Origin: an uncultured Oscillospiraceae bacterium
Lineage (GTDB): Bacteria; Bacillota; Clostridia; Oscillospirales; Acutalibacteraceae
Assembly: GCA_900547445.1 (NCBI GenBank)
Contig: URGJ01000005.1
Span: 1 to 64,000, forward strand
Direction of reading: 5' to 3'
Length of the DNA stretch: 64,000 nt
Shown: positions 53,303 through 63,123 of the stretch, in pieces
Position numbering within the stretch: the stretch's first letter is position 1
Layout of the letters: every line of letters starts with the position of its first letter
Program-made: the position numbers and the translations under genes
The notes under the pieces: model-generated
What the model saw: the letters and a program-made list of their open reading frames with translations, nothing else
The model's database searches: none
What the model was told of the DNA's origin: nothing

Positions 53303-55033
53303 TTACTGCGCAAACTGGCTGTTATAAAGCTCGGCGTAAAAGCCGTTTTTGCTAAGCAATTCCTCGTGGGTGCCCTGCTCGTATACCCTGCCGTCCTTCA
53401 TAACAAGTATGCAGTCGGCGTCGCGTATCGTCGAAAGTCTATGCGCCACAACAAATGAAGTTCTGCCCTCCATAAGCCGTAAAAAGGCGTCCTGCACCTT
53501 AATTTCGGTGCGGGTGTCGATTGAGGAGGTCGCCTCGTCTAAAATCAGCATCGGCGGCTTCATAAGCATTACCCTCGCGATACACAAAAGCTGGCGTTCG
53601 CCCTCCGAAAGCCCGTCGTCGTCGCCTATCACGGTGTCGTACCCGTTTTTAAGCCGCTTTATAAAGCTGTGGGCGCGGGCGGCCTTGGCGGCGGCGATTA
53701 TTTCCTCATCGGTAGCGTTCGGCTTACCGAAAGCGATATTTTCCTTAACCGTACCCTTTTTAATCCAGGTGTCCTGAAGCACCATTCCGAAATGGGTTCT
53801 AAGAGACTCACGGGTGATATTCTTAATATCCTCGCCGTCCACGGTTATACTGCCTGAATCGACATCGTAAAACCGCAGGAGCAGATTAATAAGTGTGGTT
53901 TTGCCGCAGCCCGTGGGACCTACCACCGCGATTTTTTTGCCGGCGGGGGCGAAAAAGTCAAAGCCCTCGATAAGCTTTTTATTCTTATCGTAGGAAAAGG
54001 CAACATTGTTAAAGGCAACATCTCCCTTGGGATTATCAAGCGCCCTATTTCCGCTGTCGGAGACCTCCGGCTGTTCATCGATAAGCTCGAAAATTCTGGC
54101 GGCACAGGCAAGCGCATTTTGAAGCTCGGTTATAACGCTTGAAATCTCGTTAAAGGGCTTTGTGTACTGGTTTGAATAGGCAAGAAAGCTCACAAAGCCG
54201 CCCACCGTCATTATGCCATTTACCGCGAAAATTCCGCCCACAAGCCCCACAACTGCGTAAATTATATTGTTTATGAACCGCGTTGTCGGGTTAGTAAGTG
54301 AAGAAAAGAATATCGCCTTTAAAGAATAACGGCGAAGTCTTTCATTGATTTCATCAAAATCATCGACCGTTTTTTGCTCTTTAGAGAATGCCTGAACGGT
54401 CTTTTGGTTAGTTATCATCTCGTTTATAAAGGCGGTTTGCTCGCCCCGCGTTTCCGACTGCTTTTTAAACATATCGTAGCTTCTTTTGGCTATAAACCGC
54501 GCGGTAAATAGTGAAAGCGGAGTCAACACCACCACCGCCAGCGCTAAAGGAGGTGAAATAGTAAGCATAAATACAAGGGTGACGATAATCGTTACAACCC
54601 CTGTAAAAAGCTGTGAAAATCCTAAAATCAAGCCGTCCGCGAACTGCTCGGCATCGGCGATTACACGGCTTACAATGTCGCCGTGGGGGTGGGCGTCCGC
54701 AAAGGCTACGGGAAGAGCCTGCAGATGCGAAAATGCGCGGTCTCTAAGCTCACGCACCGTATTGTAAGCTATGCGGTTGTTTATGACCGTCATCAGCCAG
54801 TTAAGCAACGCGCTCAAAACAGCACAGATTAAAATACCGAGAAGCGATTTTTTTACTACTGAGAAATTCACCCCGCCAATGCTTGCTATTCCGTCAATCG
54901 CGTTGCCCGCAAGCACGGGTATATAAAGGGTTAGAATAACGCTCGCGACCGATATTATAAGGGATAAAATAAGGGAGACCTTAAAGTGACCTATAACCGA
55001 CAAAACCCGCTTTAAAACCGATTTATTTTTCAT
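53303..55033 (-). CDS. ABC exporter half, canonical ATP site (YheH/LmrD-like)
   Basis: 576 residues, six membrane helices then an ATPase domain. Walker A GPTGCGKTT near 371, signature variant LSEGERQLLCIARVM, Walker B LILDEATSSIDT with the catalytic Glu. It overlaps the upstream half by 4 bp. Together they form a heterodimeric exporter of the multidrug type; cargo unknown. Confidence 0.9.
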   Translation of the reverse strand: MKNKSVLKRVLSVIGHFKVSLILSLIISVASVILTLYIPVLAGNAIDGIASIGGVNFSVVKKSLLGILICAVLSALLNWLMTVINNRIAYNTVRELRDRAFSHLQALPVAFADAHPHGDIVSRVIADAEQFADGLILGFSQLFTGVVTIIVTLVFMLTISPPLALAVVVLTPLSLFTARFIAKRSYDMFKKQSETRGEQTAFINEMITNQKTVQAFSKEQKTVDDFDEINERLRRYSLKAIFFSSLTNPTTRFINNIIYAVVGLVGGIFAVNGIMTVGGFVSFLAYSNQYTKPFNEISSVITELQNALACAARIFELIDEQPEVSDSGNRALDNPKGDVAFNNVAFSYDKNKKLIEGFDFFAPAGKKIAVVGPTGCGKTTLINLLLRFYDVDSGSITVDGEDIKNITRESLRTHFGMVLQDTWIKKGTVKENIAFGKPNATDEEIIAAAKAARAHSFIKRLKNGYDTVIGDDDGLSEGERQLLCIARVMLMKPPMLILDEATSSIDTRTEIKVQDAFLRLMEGRTSFVVAHRLSTIRDADCILVMKDGRVYEQGTHEELLSKNGFYAELYNSQFAQ

Positions 55034-56757
55034 ATTCCCGCCGCCTCGCTTTCAAGCTGTGAAGCACAGATTTCCTTATAAACCTCGCAGGTTTTTAAAA
55101 GCTCCTCATTTGTGCCTATGCCAACGCACTCGCCCTCGTCAAGCACGGCGATAATATCGGCGTTTCTTATGGCGGAAACCCGCTGTGAAACGGTTATCAC
55201 CGTCGGCGAAAAATCGGTGTTTTTCAAAGCCGAGTTAAGCGCGGCGCTTGTAGCATAGTCAAGGGCGCTTGCCGAATCGTCAAGTATTAGTATTTCGGGC
55301 TTCCTGACTAAAGCTCGGGCAATAGTCATTCGCTGTCTCTGCCCTCCCGAAAGGTTTTTGCCTTCCTGCTCAAGACAGAAATCAAGCTGACCCGACTTAT
55401 CAAGTATCATCTGACTAGCCTGTGCGGTCTCTAACGCCTGCCATATTTCCTCATCTGTTGCGTCAGGCTTTCCGAAGCGGATATTATCCCTTACAGTACC
55501 CTTAAAGAGCGCCTTTTTCTGGGAAACCACGCCTATTTTATTTCTAAGCGCGGTAATATCGTAATGCTTTACATCAACGCCGTCAACCAGCACACTGCCG
55601 TCGGTTACATCGTAAAACCTCGGTATTAAATTTACAAGCGAGCTTTTGCCCGAGCCTGTCGAGCCGATAATGCCGATAGTTTGCCCCCGCTTAACTTTAA
55701 GATTAATATTGCTAAGGGCGTTCCCGCCCCCGCCGTAGGAAAGGCTTGCGTTATTAAATTCAATGGCATAGGGGCTGTTCAAATCGCCCTCTTTAAGCTT
55801 GCCCGACGGCATATCGGGCTTAATATCCAAGACCGACTGTATACGATTTCCGCAGGCAATCGCCTTTGTTACAGAGATTATAAGGTTTGCAAGCTTTACA
55901 AGCTCAACCAAAATCTGCGACATATAGTTGTACTGCGCCACAACCTCGCCGCTTGTCGCTCCACCGATATTTACCCTTATTCCGCCGATATATATTATCG
56001 CTATTATCGCTATGTTGATTATAAGCACGGTTACGGGATTTAAAAATGCGGAAATTTTGCCCACCGCAATCTGCATATCAGAAAGCGCTCGGTTTTGCGT
56101 GTTGAAATCCGAGATTTCCTCTTCTTCCTTGCAAAATGCACGCACTACGCGAGTGCCCGAAAGGTTTTCGCGGGTTTTCGCCAGCACGCCGTCAAGCCTT
56201 TGCTGTACCTTGCGGTAAAGGGGAATACAGACAAGCATTATCGCAAATATTATGACCGCTAATATAGGCACGGCGACCGCGAAGACAAGGGCGGTGGGTA
56301 CATCCACCGTAAACGCCATTATCACCGCGCCGAAAACGACAATCGGGGAACGCAAAACAAGTCGGAAGGTAAGGTTTACCCCCGACTGCACCTGATTAAT
56401 GTCCCCCGTAAGCCTTGTAATAAGGGTCGGCGCGCCTATTTCGTCAAGCTGTGAAAAGGACAGCTTACCTATATGGGAGAACACCGCGTGCCGCACCTTA
56501 GCGGAAAAGCCCACCGCGGCTTTAGCGGCAAAATACTGCGCCGCAACAGCGCATACAAGCCCCAATATAGCAAAAATACCCAGCACACCGCACATTTTAA
56601 GAATATACGGCTTATTTCCGCCCGCAATTCCGTTATCGATAACAGCCGCAACAATAAGCGGAACGATAAGCTCAAAAACCGCCTCGGTCAGCTTGAAAAA
56701 CGGTGCTAAAACACATTCCTTTTTGTAATTTTTTAAATACTTTAACAGTTTAAACAT
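55030..56757 (-). CDS. ABC exporter half, degenerate ATP site (YheI/LmrC-like)
   Basis: 575 residues, six membrane helices then an ATPase domain. Walker A GSTGSGKSS near 363, canonical signature LSGGQRQRMTIARAL, but Walker B ends LILDDSASALD, with Asp in place of the catalytic Glu. One degenerate and one canonical partner is the pattern of heterodimeric exporters such as LmrCD and BmrCD. First gene of the pair. Confidence 0.9.
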   Translation of the reverse strand: MFKLLKYLKNYKKECVLAPFFKLTEAVFELIVPLIVAAVIDNGIAGGNKPYILKMCGVLGIFAILGLVCAVAAQYFAAKAAVGFSAKVRHAVFSHIGKLSFSQLDEIGAPTLITRLTGDINQVQSGVNLTFRLVLRSPIVVFGAVIMAFTVDVPTALVFAVAVPILAVIIFAIMLVCIPLYRKVQQRLDGVLAKTRENLSGTRVVRAFCKEEEEISDFNTQNRALSDMQIAVGKISAFLNPVTVLIINIAIIAIIYIGGIRVNIGGATSGEVVAQYNYMSQILVELVKLANLIISVTKAIACGNRIQSVLDIKPDMPSGKLKEGDLNSPYAIEFNNASLSYGGGGNALSNINLKVKRGQTIGIIGSTGSGKSSLVNLIPRFYDVTDGSVLVDGVDVKHYDITALRNKIGVVSQKKALFKGTVRDNIRFGKPDATDEEIWQALETAQASQMILDKSGQLDFCLEQEGKNLSGGQRQRMTIARALVRKPEILILDDSASALDYATSAALNSALKNTDFSPTVITVSQRVSAIRNADIIAVLDEGECVGIGTNEELLKTCEVYKEICASQLESEAAGI

Positions 56758-56827
56758 ATATCAATCCCCGATAAATAATAACATTATTGTTTTCCCTTTT
56801 CAAGCCCCTATGCCGAATATTTTAAAT

Positions 56828-56869
56828 CCCGCACCGATTTATCGGATTTTTTCAATAAATCGGTGCGGG
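56828..56869 (-). terminator. Terminator after the rhamnose module
   Basis: Perfect 14-bp stem CCCGCACCGATTTA with TAAATCGGTGCGGG and a 14-nt loop, just downstream of the small ribbon-helix-helix gene. Confidence 0.85.
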
Positions 56870-56874
56870 TTGAA

Positions 56875-57054
56875 TTAATTGTTCTTTTCTTCCATATTAT
56901 CCAATGCGTATTTACAGCATTGCAGAACCAGTAAATTAAAGGAAATATTATTATCGGTTGCCGTTTTATTGAGTTTCTCAAACAAAGACTCGGTAAAACG
57001 CACCGTCCTCGCTACATTCGCGCTCTTTAGCTCGTTATCTATCTTGAACATCAT
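56875..57054 (-). CDS. Small ribbon-helix-helix (Arc-type) DNA-binding protein
   Basis: 59 residues. ANVARTVRFTESLFEKLNKT gives a beta strand plus helix A, and TDNNISFNLLVLQCCKYALDNM gives the second helix, the Arc/MetJ-type layout. RHH proteins bind DNA as dimers through the strand. Its ATG overlaps the rhaD stop (TAATG), so it is coupled to the rhamnose genes, and it is followed by a terminator. It may be a local co-regulator or an antitoxin-like protein without partner; no toxin is beside it. Confidence 0.7.
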   Translation of the reverse strand: MMFKIDNELKSANVARTVRFTESLFEKLNKTATDNNISFNLLVLQCCKYALDNMEEKNN

Positions 57055-57875
57055 TAATCAAGAAAATCCTCGTTTAAGGTTACGCCGAATTCCTTTGCGA
57101 TTGCGCGGAGGTTGTCGTCGGTAATGGTCTGACGGATTCCCTGACCGCAGGAAAGCGCCTTGACATAAATTTCCGCCGCCTTTTCGATTGTGTGCATAAG
57201 TCCGAAGGTGATGTCGAAATCGGGACCCGAGCAGAAAAGACCGTGATGCGCCCAAACCGCCGCGTCAAACTTCTTCATAAGCTCGCTTGTAGCAAGGGCA
57301 ATATCCGCGCCGCCCGGCACCATCCACTGAACAACGCCTACGCCGCCCGGGAAAACCACGGGGCACTCGGTAGCGCTCTGCCAAAGCGCTCTTGTAATAT
57401 CCTTAGCGGTAAGGGGAAGCACATAGGTAAGGGCGATTATATTTGCGGGGTGGGCGTGGTAAATAACCCTGTACTCGCCTTTAGTCGCTGCCTTGCGAAC
57501 GCTGTGGTTCATAAAGTGGCTCGGGAACTCGCTTGTGGGTCTGCCGCCCTTTTCGAGACCCCAAACAATACGGTAGCTGTCCCCCACGTCATTTATTTCA
57601 ACAATACAAATATTGTCCTGCGGGGCTAAAATTACGTTGCGGAAGAATTTGCCCGAGCCTGTGGCGATGAAGTACTCGCCCTTTAAATTGTCGGCTTGAA
57701 CTCCCATATTCACCCACGGCTTGTCTGTGGTGAAATAGGGGCGGCACTGCTCGACCTCCTCGGGCTTCATACGATAGGTAAGGTTGCCGCCGTTGCGCTC
57801 GTGCCAGCCCTGCTCCCAACCGTCATTACACATACGGATATATTCTTTTATAATTTGAACGTCAAGAATTCCCAT
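57054..57875 (-). CDS. rhaD: Rhamnulose-1-phosphate aldolase
   Basis: 273 residues, class II zinc aldolase (AraD/FucA fold) splitting rhamnulose-1-phosphate to dihydroxyacetone phosphate and lactaldehyde. The His-x-His metal ligand pair is in YHAHPANI near 139; FPGGVGVVQWMVPGG near 170 and AVWAHHGLFCSGPD near 210 (third His) are conserved. Starts 5 bp after rhaA. The rhamnulokinase normally between isomerase and aldolase is not in the window. Confidence 0.9.
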   Translation of the reverse strand: MGILDVQIIKEYIRMCNDGWEQGWHERNGGNLTYRMKPEEVEQCRPYFTTDKPWVNMGVQADNLKGEYFIATGSGKFFRNVILAPQDNICIVEINDVGDSYRIVWGLEKGGRPTSEFPSHFMNHSVRKAATKGEYRVIYHAHPANIIALTYVLPLTAKDITRALWQSATECPVVFPGGVGVVQWMVPGGADIALATSELMKKFDAAVWAHHGLFCSGPDFDITFGLMHTIEKAAEIYVKALSCGQGIRQTITDDNLRAIAKEFGVTLNEDFLD

Positions 57876-57880
57876 ATTGC

Positions 57881-59131
57881 TTAACCTCTCTTGCTTAAAA
57901 CTTCGTCTTCGTATTTCTTAATTTCATTAAACCACTCGGAACCCGCAGTAACGCCTTCAACCTCGCAGTAATGCTCCCAAACATCGCCGAAGGGCAGCAT
58001 TTTAGCCTCCTCCTGCATTACCATAAGCTCGGTAAACTTACCCTCGTCCTGAAGCTTTTTAAGGCTCTCGTTCGGCAGACACATAGCGTTAAGCAGAGCC
58101 TTCTGCCAGCTTCTAAAGCCCACCGTCCAGGCGGAAATGCGGTTTATGCTCGCATCAAAGAAGTCGAGCGCCATATAAACCCTACTGAGCGCGCCGTTGC
58201 GAACGATTTCCTTAGCCATCTCCTTAGTCTCGTCATCAAGGAGGACTACATGGTCGGAATCCCATCGAACGCCCCTTGTAATATGTAAAGCAAGCTCTGG
58301 GAAGAAGCAAAGGAGCGCCGAAATTTTATCCGAAACATACTCCTGCGGGTGATAGTGACCGTTATCCATAAGGGGAAGACAGCCGGGGTGGGTTGCGGCA
58401 AAGCTTAAGGTAAACTCCGCACTGCCCGCGGTGAAGGACTCAACGCCGATGCCGAAAACCTTTGACTCGGCGCAGGGCTTAACCATAGCGGGGTCGTGCG
58501 GCTCGGAAAGGATTTCCTCAAAGGCTTCCTTATATCTCATTCTCGGGCCCATTCTGTCTGCAGGAATGTCCTTATAGCCGTCGCCCGTCCAGATATTCAT
58601 AACGCAGGGAACGCCGGTCTCCTCAGCGAAATACTGGGAAATGCGGATACACGCCTTGCCGTGATTAATCCAGAAACGGCGCACCTCTTCATCGGGGCTT
58701 GAAAGGGTAAGCCCGTCCTTTACCATCGGGTGGGAGAAAAAGGTGGGATTAAAGTCGATACCCATATTTCTTTCCTTAGCATACTCAACCCATTTTTTAA
58801 AGTGCTTAGGCTCTAATTTATCGCGGTCGGCAAACTCGCCGTCCTCGAAAATCGCGTAGCTTGCGTGAAGATTAAGCTTTTTCTTGCCGGGGCACAAAGA
58901 CATCGCCTTGTCCATATCCTGCATAAGCTGTTCGGGGGTTGTCGCCTTTCCCGGGTAATTGCCCGTTGTTAAAATTCCGCCCGAAAGCGCGTCCTTGCTG
59001 TCAAAACCGCCGACATCGTCGCCCTGCCAGCAGTGCAGAGAAACAGGCACTTCTCTTAGCTTTGCGATTGCCGCGTCGGTGTCAACACCGAACTTAGCAT
59101 AGCTTTTTTTTGCTTCCTCATATCTTGTCAT
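57881..59131 (-). CDS. rhaA: L-rhamnose isomerase
   Basis: 416 residues converting L-rhamnose to L-rhamnulose, Mn2+/Zn2+ dependent. CWQGDDVGGFD near 34, NLHASYAIFEDGE near 86, DFNPTFFSHP near 126, MNIWTGDGYKDIP near 184, and DNGHYHPQE near 262 with metal-binding His/Asp are typical of RhaI. Full length. A TATAAT is visible about 35 bp upstream of the ATG. Confidence 0.92.
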   Translation of the reverse strand: MTRYEEAKKSYAKFGVDTDAAIAKLREVPVSLHCWQGDDVGGFDSKDALSGGILTTGNYPGKATTPEQLMQDMDKAMSLCPGKKKLNLHASYAIFEDGEFADRDKLEPKHFKKWVEYAKERNMGIDFNPTFFSHPMVKDGLTLSSPDEEVRRFWINHGKACIRISQYFAEETGVPCVMNIWTGDGYKDIPADRMGPRMRYKEAFEEILSEPHDPAMVKPCAESKVFGIGVESFTAGSAEFTLSFAATHPGCLPLMDNGHYHPQEYVSDKISALLCFFPELALHITRGVRWDSDHVVLLDDETKEMAKEIVRNGALSRVYMALDFFDASINRISAWTVGFRSWQKALLNAMCLPNESLKKLQDEGKFTELMVMQEEAKMLPFGDVWEHYCEVEGVTAGSEWFNEIKKYEDEVLSKRG

Positions 59132-59187
59132 ACCGTTACCTCCGTTTTATTATTCAACATATCAATTATATATTATAATACATAAAA

Positions 59188-59226
59188 AAATAAGGACATT
59201 ACTTTTCAAAAAAAGCGTCCTTATTT
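59188..59226 (-). terminator. Terminator after the AraC gene
   Basis: AAATAAGGAC pairs with GTCCTTATTT, followed on the minus strand by a T run. Separates the regulator from rhaA. Confidence 0.8.
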
Positions 59227-59235
59227 AACAGAGTC

Positions 59236-60210
59236 TTAAATTGTTTTTTCCCTTTCTGCCATGCGGTAGCTTTTGGGACTCATACCGTATTTTTCGGTGA
59301 AAATACGGTAGAAATAGCTTGTGTTTTCATAGCCCACCATAAGTATTATATCCCCCACCGAAAGGGTCGTGCTTTTAAGCAACGAAGCCGCCTTTGTAAG
59401 GCGCTTTTCCATTAAATGCTCCTTAAAGGTTTTGCCCGTAGCCTCCTTTACCGTACTGCTGACGTACGCCGCCGAAACATTACAGCGTTTTGCGACGTTA
59501 TTTAAGCTGGCGTTTACGTAATTCTGCTCAATCTCGGTAAGGGCGGACATAACTATCGTGTTGGGCACTGTATCAGGCTCGCCTGTAATAAGGCAGTCGG
59601 TAAGACCTAAAAGCTGTAAAAACAGAAGACCCATTGTAATCTGATTGATATTTCGGCGGTTGGGTTGCTTGTTGACAACGCTCCAAATAAGGTTTTCCAT
59701 TAAATTCTGCACGGGGAGCGACTCGGTGACATTAAAGTGCATATAGCCTATCCCGTGACCCTTGCCCGCAAGCCCCGAAAAAAGGAACTGGCTTATCTTA
59801 TTGTCAGGACCTATCATTTCAATTGCGGTATTAAAAAACTGCGGCAAAACTATAAGGTTTATCGCTATATCGTTTAAGCCGGCGGAGTCGGTCTGGTGGC
59901 TGGCGTGCTGATTAAGAAGCAGAATTTCGCCCGTTTTTAAAACGACCTCCGCCGAACCGTTTATAATATGGCGCTGTGAGCCTGAACACATATATATCAT
60001 CTCAACATAATTATGGCTGTGTTCGGGAAAGGCGATAAAGCGGGTGTTTGGTCTTATTGTAAACAGTTTTCCTGCCTCTAAAAGCTTTTGACTGTCGACA
60101 AGCGAAGGCATATTATCAGAGTAAACGCTCATATCAAGCGCTCCGCCGTTTAATATGTTTCTTTCTTCATCGGTTATTTTTGAAAGCCTGTTTAAAAGCT
60201 CTTTATTCAC
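59236..60210 (-). CDS. AraC-family transcriptional regulator
   Basis: 324 residues. N-terminal cupin-like sensing domain (about 45-150, FIAFPEHSHNYVEMIYMCSG and GEILLLNQHASHQ) and C-terminal double helix-turn-helix (about 220-320) with SALTEIEQNYVNASLNNVAKRC and the hallmark GYENTSYFYRIFTEKYGMSPKSYR. Just upstream of rhaA in the same direction, so it is the likely activator of the rhamnose genes, though a terminator lies between them. Confidence 0.9.
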   Translation of the reverse strand: MNKELLNRLSKITDEERNILNGGALDMSVYSDNMPSLVDSQKLLEAGKLFTIRPNTRFIAFPEHSHNYVEMIYMCSGSQRHIINGSAEVVLKTGEILLLNQHASHQTDSAGLNDIAINLIVLPQFFNTAIEMIGPDNKISQFLFSGLAGKGHGIGYMHFNVTESLPVQNLMENLIWSVVNKQPNRRNINQITMGLLFLQLLGLTDCLITGEPDTVPNTIVMSALTEIEQNYVNASLNNVAKRCNVSAAYVSSTVKEATGKTFKEHLMEKRLTKAASLLKSTTLSVGDIILMVGYENTSYFYRIFTEKYGMSPKSYRMAEREKTI

Positions 60211-60236
60211 TCGATTTCACCCCAAAATCAAGCCTT

Positions 60237-60758
60237 TTATTGCTCGCGATTTTTGAATATTCCGCACCTTTTGACGGCTAAATAAAAGGGTATTCCAAAG
60301 GCGTAGCACACTATAAGCTCGCCTAACCCTACCTCAAGACCCGAAACAACAAAGCCCCAAATCGTAAAACCCTCGGGCAGAAAGAAAAAGGCAATTTCAA
60401 GCCCTATTACCACCGCGTTTATAATGACGGGCGGCAGCATCGCAAGAAGCGGCAAGCCTTTAAACTTGATATTCCTTAAATAATATGTAAGTATCGCCGC
60501 GATAAGTGTGGCAGCCGTTCCAAAAATCATATCAAGCGCGTTAAACGAGCCGATATTCGCGATAAAGCACCCGATTGTGACGCCCGGGATTGCCGCCGGC
60601 GTAAATATCGGAAGCAGGGTCAAAACCTCCGAAATACGGAGCTGAATAGGTCCGTAAGCCAGTGAAAAAATACTGCACAAATATGTAAGTCCCGCATACG
60701 CGGCGGCGATAAGCGCGCCTGTTACGATAAATTCGATTTTACTTTTACGCTTTACCAT
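60237..60758 (-). CDS. queT: QueT-family ECF transporter S component (queuosine precursor)
   Basis: 173 residues, six hydrophobic segments. AYGPIQLRISEVLTLLPIFTPAAIPGVTIGCFIANIGS is the signature of the QueT S component, which captures queuosine precursors for an ECF module encoded elsewhere. Placed 23 bp downstream of rnhA, leaving no room for a preQ1 riboswitch of its own. Confidence 0.85.
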   Translation of the reverse strand: MVKRKSKIEFIVTGALIAAAYAGLTYLCSIFSLAYGPIQLRISEVLTLLPIFTPAAIPGVTIGCFIANIGSFNALDMIFGTAATLIAAILTYYLRNIKFKGLPLLAMLPPVIINAVVIGLEIAFFFLPEGFTIWGFVVSGLEVGLGELIVCYAFGIPFYLAVKRCGIFKNREQ

Positions 60759-60781
60759 CTAAATTTCTCCCTCGGGATTTT

Positions 60782-61216
60782 TTAAAGCTTTTTATAAAAA
60801 TCCACCGCAAGACGGTCGCACCGCTCGTTTTCAGGGTGCCCCGCATGACCCTTTACCCACTCGATTTTCACCTTATGAATTTCAAGAAGATTAAGCAGGA
60901 CTTCCCACAAATCGGCGTTAAGCGCAGGCTTTTTGTCCGCCTTGCGCCAGTTGTTTTTTTGCCACGATTTCGCCCAGCCCTTGCCTATGCCGTCCGCAAC
61001 ATATTTCGAGTCGGTAACAAGCCTCACCTCGCAAGGCTCTTTTAGTGCCACAAGCGCCTTTATAACGGCGGTAAGCTCCATTCGGTTGTTGGTGGTCTGT
61101 CTCTCTCCGCCCGAAAGTTCCCTTTCGACTCCGTTATAGCGCAGTACCGCTCCCCAGCCGCCCGGTCCAGGGTTGCCCGAGCAGGCACCGTCGGTAAAAA
61201 TATCGATATGCTTCAT
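60782..61216 (-). CDS. rnhA: Ribonuclease HI
   Basis: 144 residues. [21 protein letters not shown] carries the first catalytic Asp, [18 protein letters not shown] the Glu, [16 protein letters not shown] the second Asp, and [16 protein letters not shown] the His and last Asp. Complete active site DEDD. Degrades RNA in RNA-DNA hybrids. Three bp after lexA. Confidence 0.95.
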   Translation of the reverse strand: MKHIDIFTDGACSGNPGPGGWGAVLRYNGVERELSGGERQTTNNRMELTAVIKALVALKEPCEVRLVTDSKYVADGIGKGWAKSWQKNNWRKADKKPALNADLWEVLLNLLEIHKVKIEWVKGHAGHPENERCDRLAVDFYKKL

Positions 61217-61219
61217 ATT

Positions 61220-61807
61220 TTAATACTTTCTGTAACAGCCGATAACCTTGCCGATAACATGAGGGTCTTCGGGATAAATAGGCGAAAAATCGGGGTTTTC
61301 GGGCATAAAGATTATTTGCCCGTCCTTTATAAGCAGTCGCTTTACGGTAGCATCGTCCCCGTCCATACCTATTACAATATCTCCGCTTCGAGAAGATGCG
61401 TTTTTATCGGCTATAATAATATCGCCGTCCAAAATACCCGCGTCACGCATACTCAGCCCCGAAACTCGCAAGGCGAAAAGCCCCTCCGCGTCCTTTGACG
61501 GATAAGGAATATAGTCTTCAATCTCTTCAATCGCAAGTATAGGCTGACCCGCCGTAATTTTACCTACGACAGGAACCATTGCGGAATCGTACTCAAGGTC
61601 AAGCCTTATTGCCCTTGAAGATTTCGCGTCACGGACGATATACCCCTCCTCCTCAAGCGCGTTTAAAATCGCATGAACAGTTGAGGTGGATTTAATACCC
61701 GTAGCGGCGCATATTTCTCTTACTGTGGGCGGAAAGCCCGACGACATTTCCTCCACAAGAAAGCGGTAAACCTTTTCCTGCTTTTCGGTCAACGGAGTTT
61801 TTGACAT
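61220..61807 (-). CDS. lexA: LexA repressor
   Basis: 195 residues. N-terminal winged helix (TPLTEKQEKVYRFLVEEM, FPPTVREICAATGIKSTSTVHAILN), self-cleavage site Ala86-Gly87 in KITAGQPI, and the Ser-Lys dyad Ser119 in SGLSMRD and Lys156 in DDATVKRLL. Represses SOS genes until RecA-stimulated autocleavage. ATG at 61807 chosen for AGGAGGAGC upstream. A likely operator overlaps its promoter region, consistent with autoregulation. Confidence 0.95.
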   Translation of the reverse strand: MSKTPLTEKQEKVYRFLVEEMSSGFPPTVREICAATGIKSTSTVHAILNALEEEGYIVRDAKSSRAIRLDLEYDSAMVPVVGKITAGQPILAIEEIEDYIPYPSKDAEGLFALRVSGLSMRDAGILDGDIIIADKNASSRSGDIVIGMDGDDATVKRLLIKDGQIIFMPENPDFSPIYPEDPHVIGKVIGCYRKY

Positions 61808-61821
61808 AGCGCTCCTCCTAT

Positions 61822-61869
61822 CGAACATTTATTCTTTTCAATTATAGCATTTATTTGTTTTTATCGCAA
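61822..61869 (-). promoter_or_regulatory. lexA promoter with probable LexA box
   Basis: Minus strand: TTGCGA (61864-61869), 17-bp spacer, TATAAT (61841-61846), then AGAATAAATGTTCG (61822-61835), a degenerate match to the Firmicutes CGAAC-N4-GTTCG type box, between -10 and the start codon. The rest of the 61829-62052 gap shows nothing else clear. Confidence 0.6.
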
Positions 61870-62052
61870 CCCTTTTTCGAAAATATTTTACGCCATCCCT
61901 GTATTAGTCAATTATATCAAAAGTGAAAATATAAGCCTTTTCAGGACTGAAAGCAGCTATCGAACGAATAGTGGACCTTTTTTCTTAACTGCACTGAAAT
62001 TACCGCATTTGCCGAAAAACAAAAAATAAAAAATTCGGGAGGGTTTTAAGGT

Positions 62053-63123
62053 TTATATTCTTTCAGCTACTAAATCGCCCATTTCCGAGCAGGTGACCTT
62101 TTTACAGCCCTCCTGCATAATATCACCGGTACGGAAGCCGCCGTCAAGCACCTTGTTGACCGCGTCATCGATAGCGTCTGCCTCCTTTGCCATATCAAAG
62201 GAATAACGGAGCATCATAGCGGCGGAAAGGATGGTGCCGAGCGGGTTTGCGATGTTCATTCCCGCAATGTCGGGCGCGGAGCCGTGGATAGGCTCGTACA
62301 TACCGAGGGTTCCCGAGGAAAGTGAGGCGGAGGGCATCATACCTATTGAGCCTGTAAGCATTGAAGCCTCGTCCGAGAGTATATCGCCAAACATATTTTC
62401 AGTAACCAAAACATCAAACTGGGTCGGGTTCTTGATAAGCTGCATAGCGGTGTTGTCAACCAAAATGTCGCTGTATTCAACCTCCGGATACTCCTCTGCT
62501 AAACGGTGCATTGTCTTTCTCCAAAGTCTTGAGGCATCAAGCACATTCGCCTTATCGACCGAGGCTAACCGCTTGCCGCGCTTCATAGCGGTGCTGAAAG
62601 CAACCCTGCCTATGCGCTCAATTTCGCTCTCGCTGTAGGGCATATAATCGGTGGCAACCAGTTCGCCGTTTACTTCTTCGGTCTTTCTTTGCCCAAAGTA
62701 AACGCCGCCGGTAAGCTCGCGGACTATAAGCAAATCAATGCCGCCCCCTACAATCTCCTGTTTAAGGGGAGACGCGTCCTTAAGCTGGGGGAAGAGCTTT
62801 GTAGGTCTAAGGTTTGCAAAGAGGTTAAGCTCCTTGCGAACCTTTAAAAGCGCCTTTTCGGGGCGGATAGAGGGGTCACAGCCGTCCCACTTAGGGCCGC
62901 CGACAGCGCCTAACAGCACGCTGTCCGACTCCTTGCACTTTTCCATTCCCTCATCGGTAATCGGCACGCCGAATTTATCAATCGAACAGCCGCCGATGTC
63001 AACATAGGTGTAATCAAAGGAGTGACCGAATTTATCGGCAATCTTATTTAATACCTTTACCGCCTCGGCTACAATTTCGGGACCGATGCCGTCGCCCGGC
63101 AGAACGGTTATCTTTTTATTCAT
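62053..63123 (-). CDS. leuB: 3-isopropylmalate dehydrogenase
   Basis: 356 residues, third step of leucine synthesis, NAD+ and Mg2+ dependent. [14 protein letters not shown] (8-21), GAVGGPKWD near 72, [10 protein letters not shown] near 137, and [20 protein letters not shown] near 275 are conserved. Overlaps leuD by 8 bp at its start; last gene of the leu operon in this window. Confidence 0.95.
   Translation of the reverse strand: MNKKITVLPGDGIGPEIVAEAVKVLNKIADKFGHSFDYTYVDIGGCSIDKFGVPITDEGMEKCKESDSVLLGAVGGPKWDGCDPSIRPEKALLKVRKELNLFANLRPTKLFPQLKDASPLKQEIVGGGIDLLIVRELTGGVYFGQRKTEEVNGELVATDYMPYSESEIERIGRVAFSTAMKRGKRLASVDKANVLDASRLWRKTMHRLAEEYPEVEYSDILVDNTAMQLIKNPTQFDVLVTENMFGDILSDEASMLTGSIGMMPSASLSSGTLGMYEPIHGSAPDIAGMNIANPLGTILSAAMMLRYSFDMAKEADAIDDAVNKVLDGGFRTGDIMQEGCKKVTCSEMGDLVAERI

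Noticed and set aside
60759..60781. preQ1 riboswitch ahead of queT
   Set aside because: The gap to rnhA is 23 nt, too short for a preQ1 aptamer plus expression platform.
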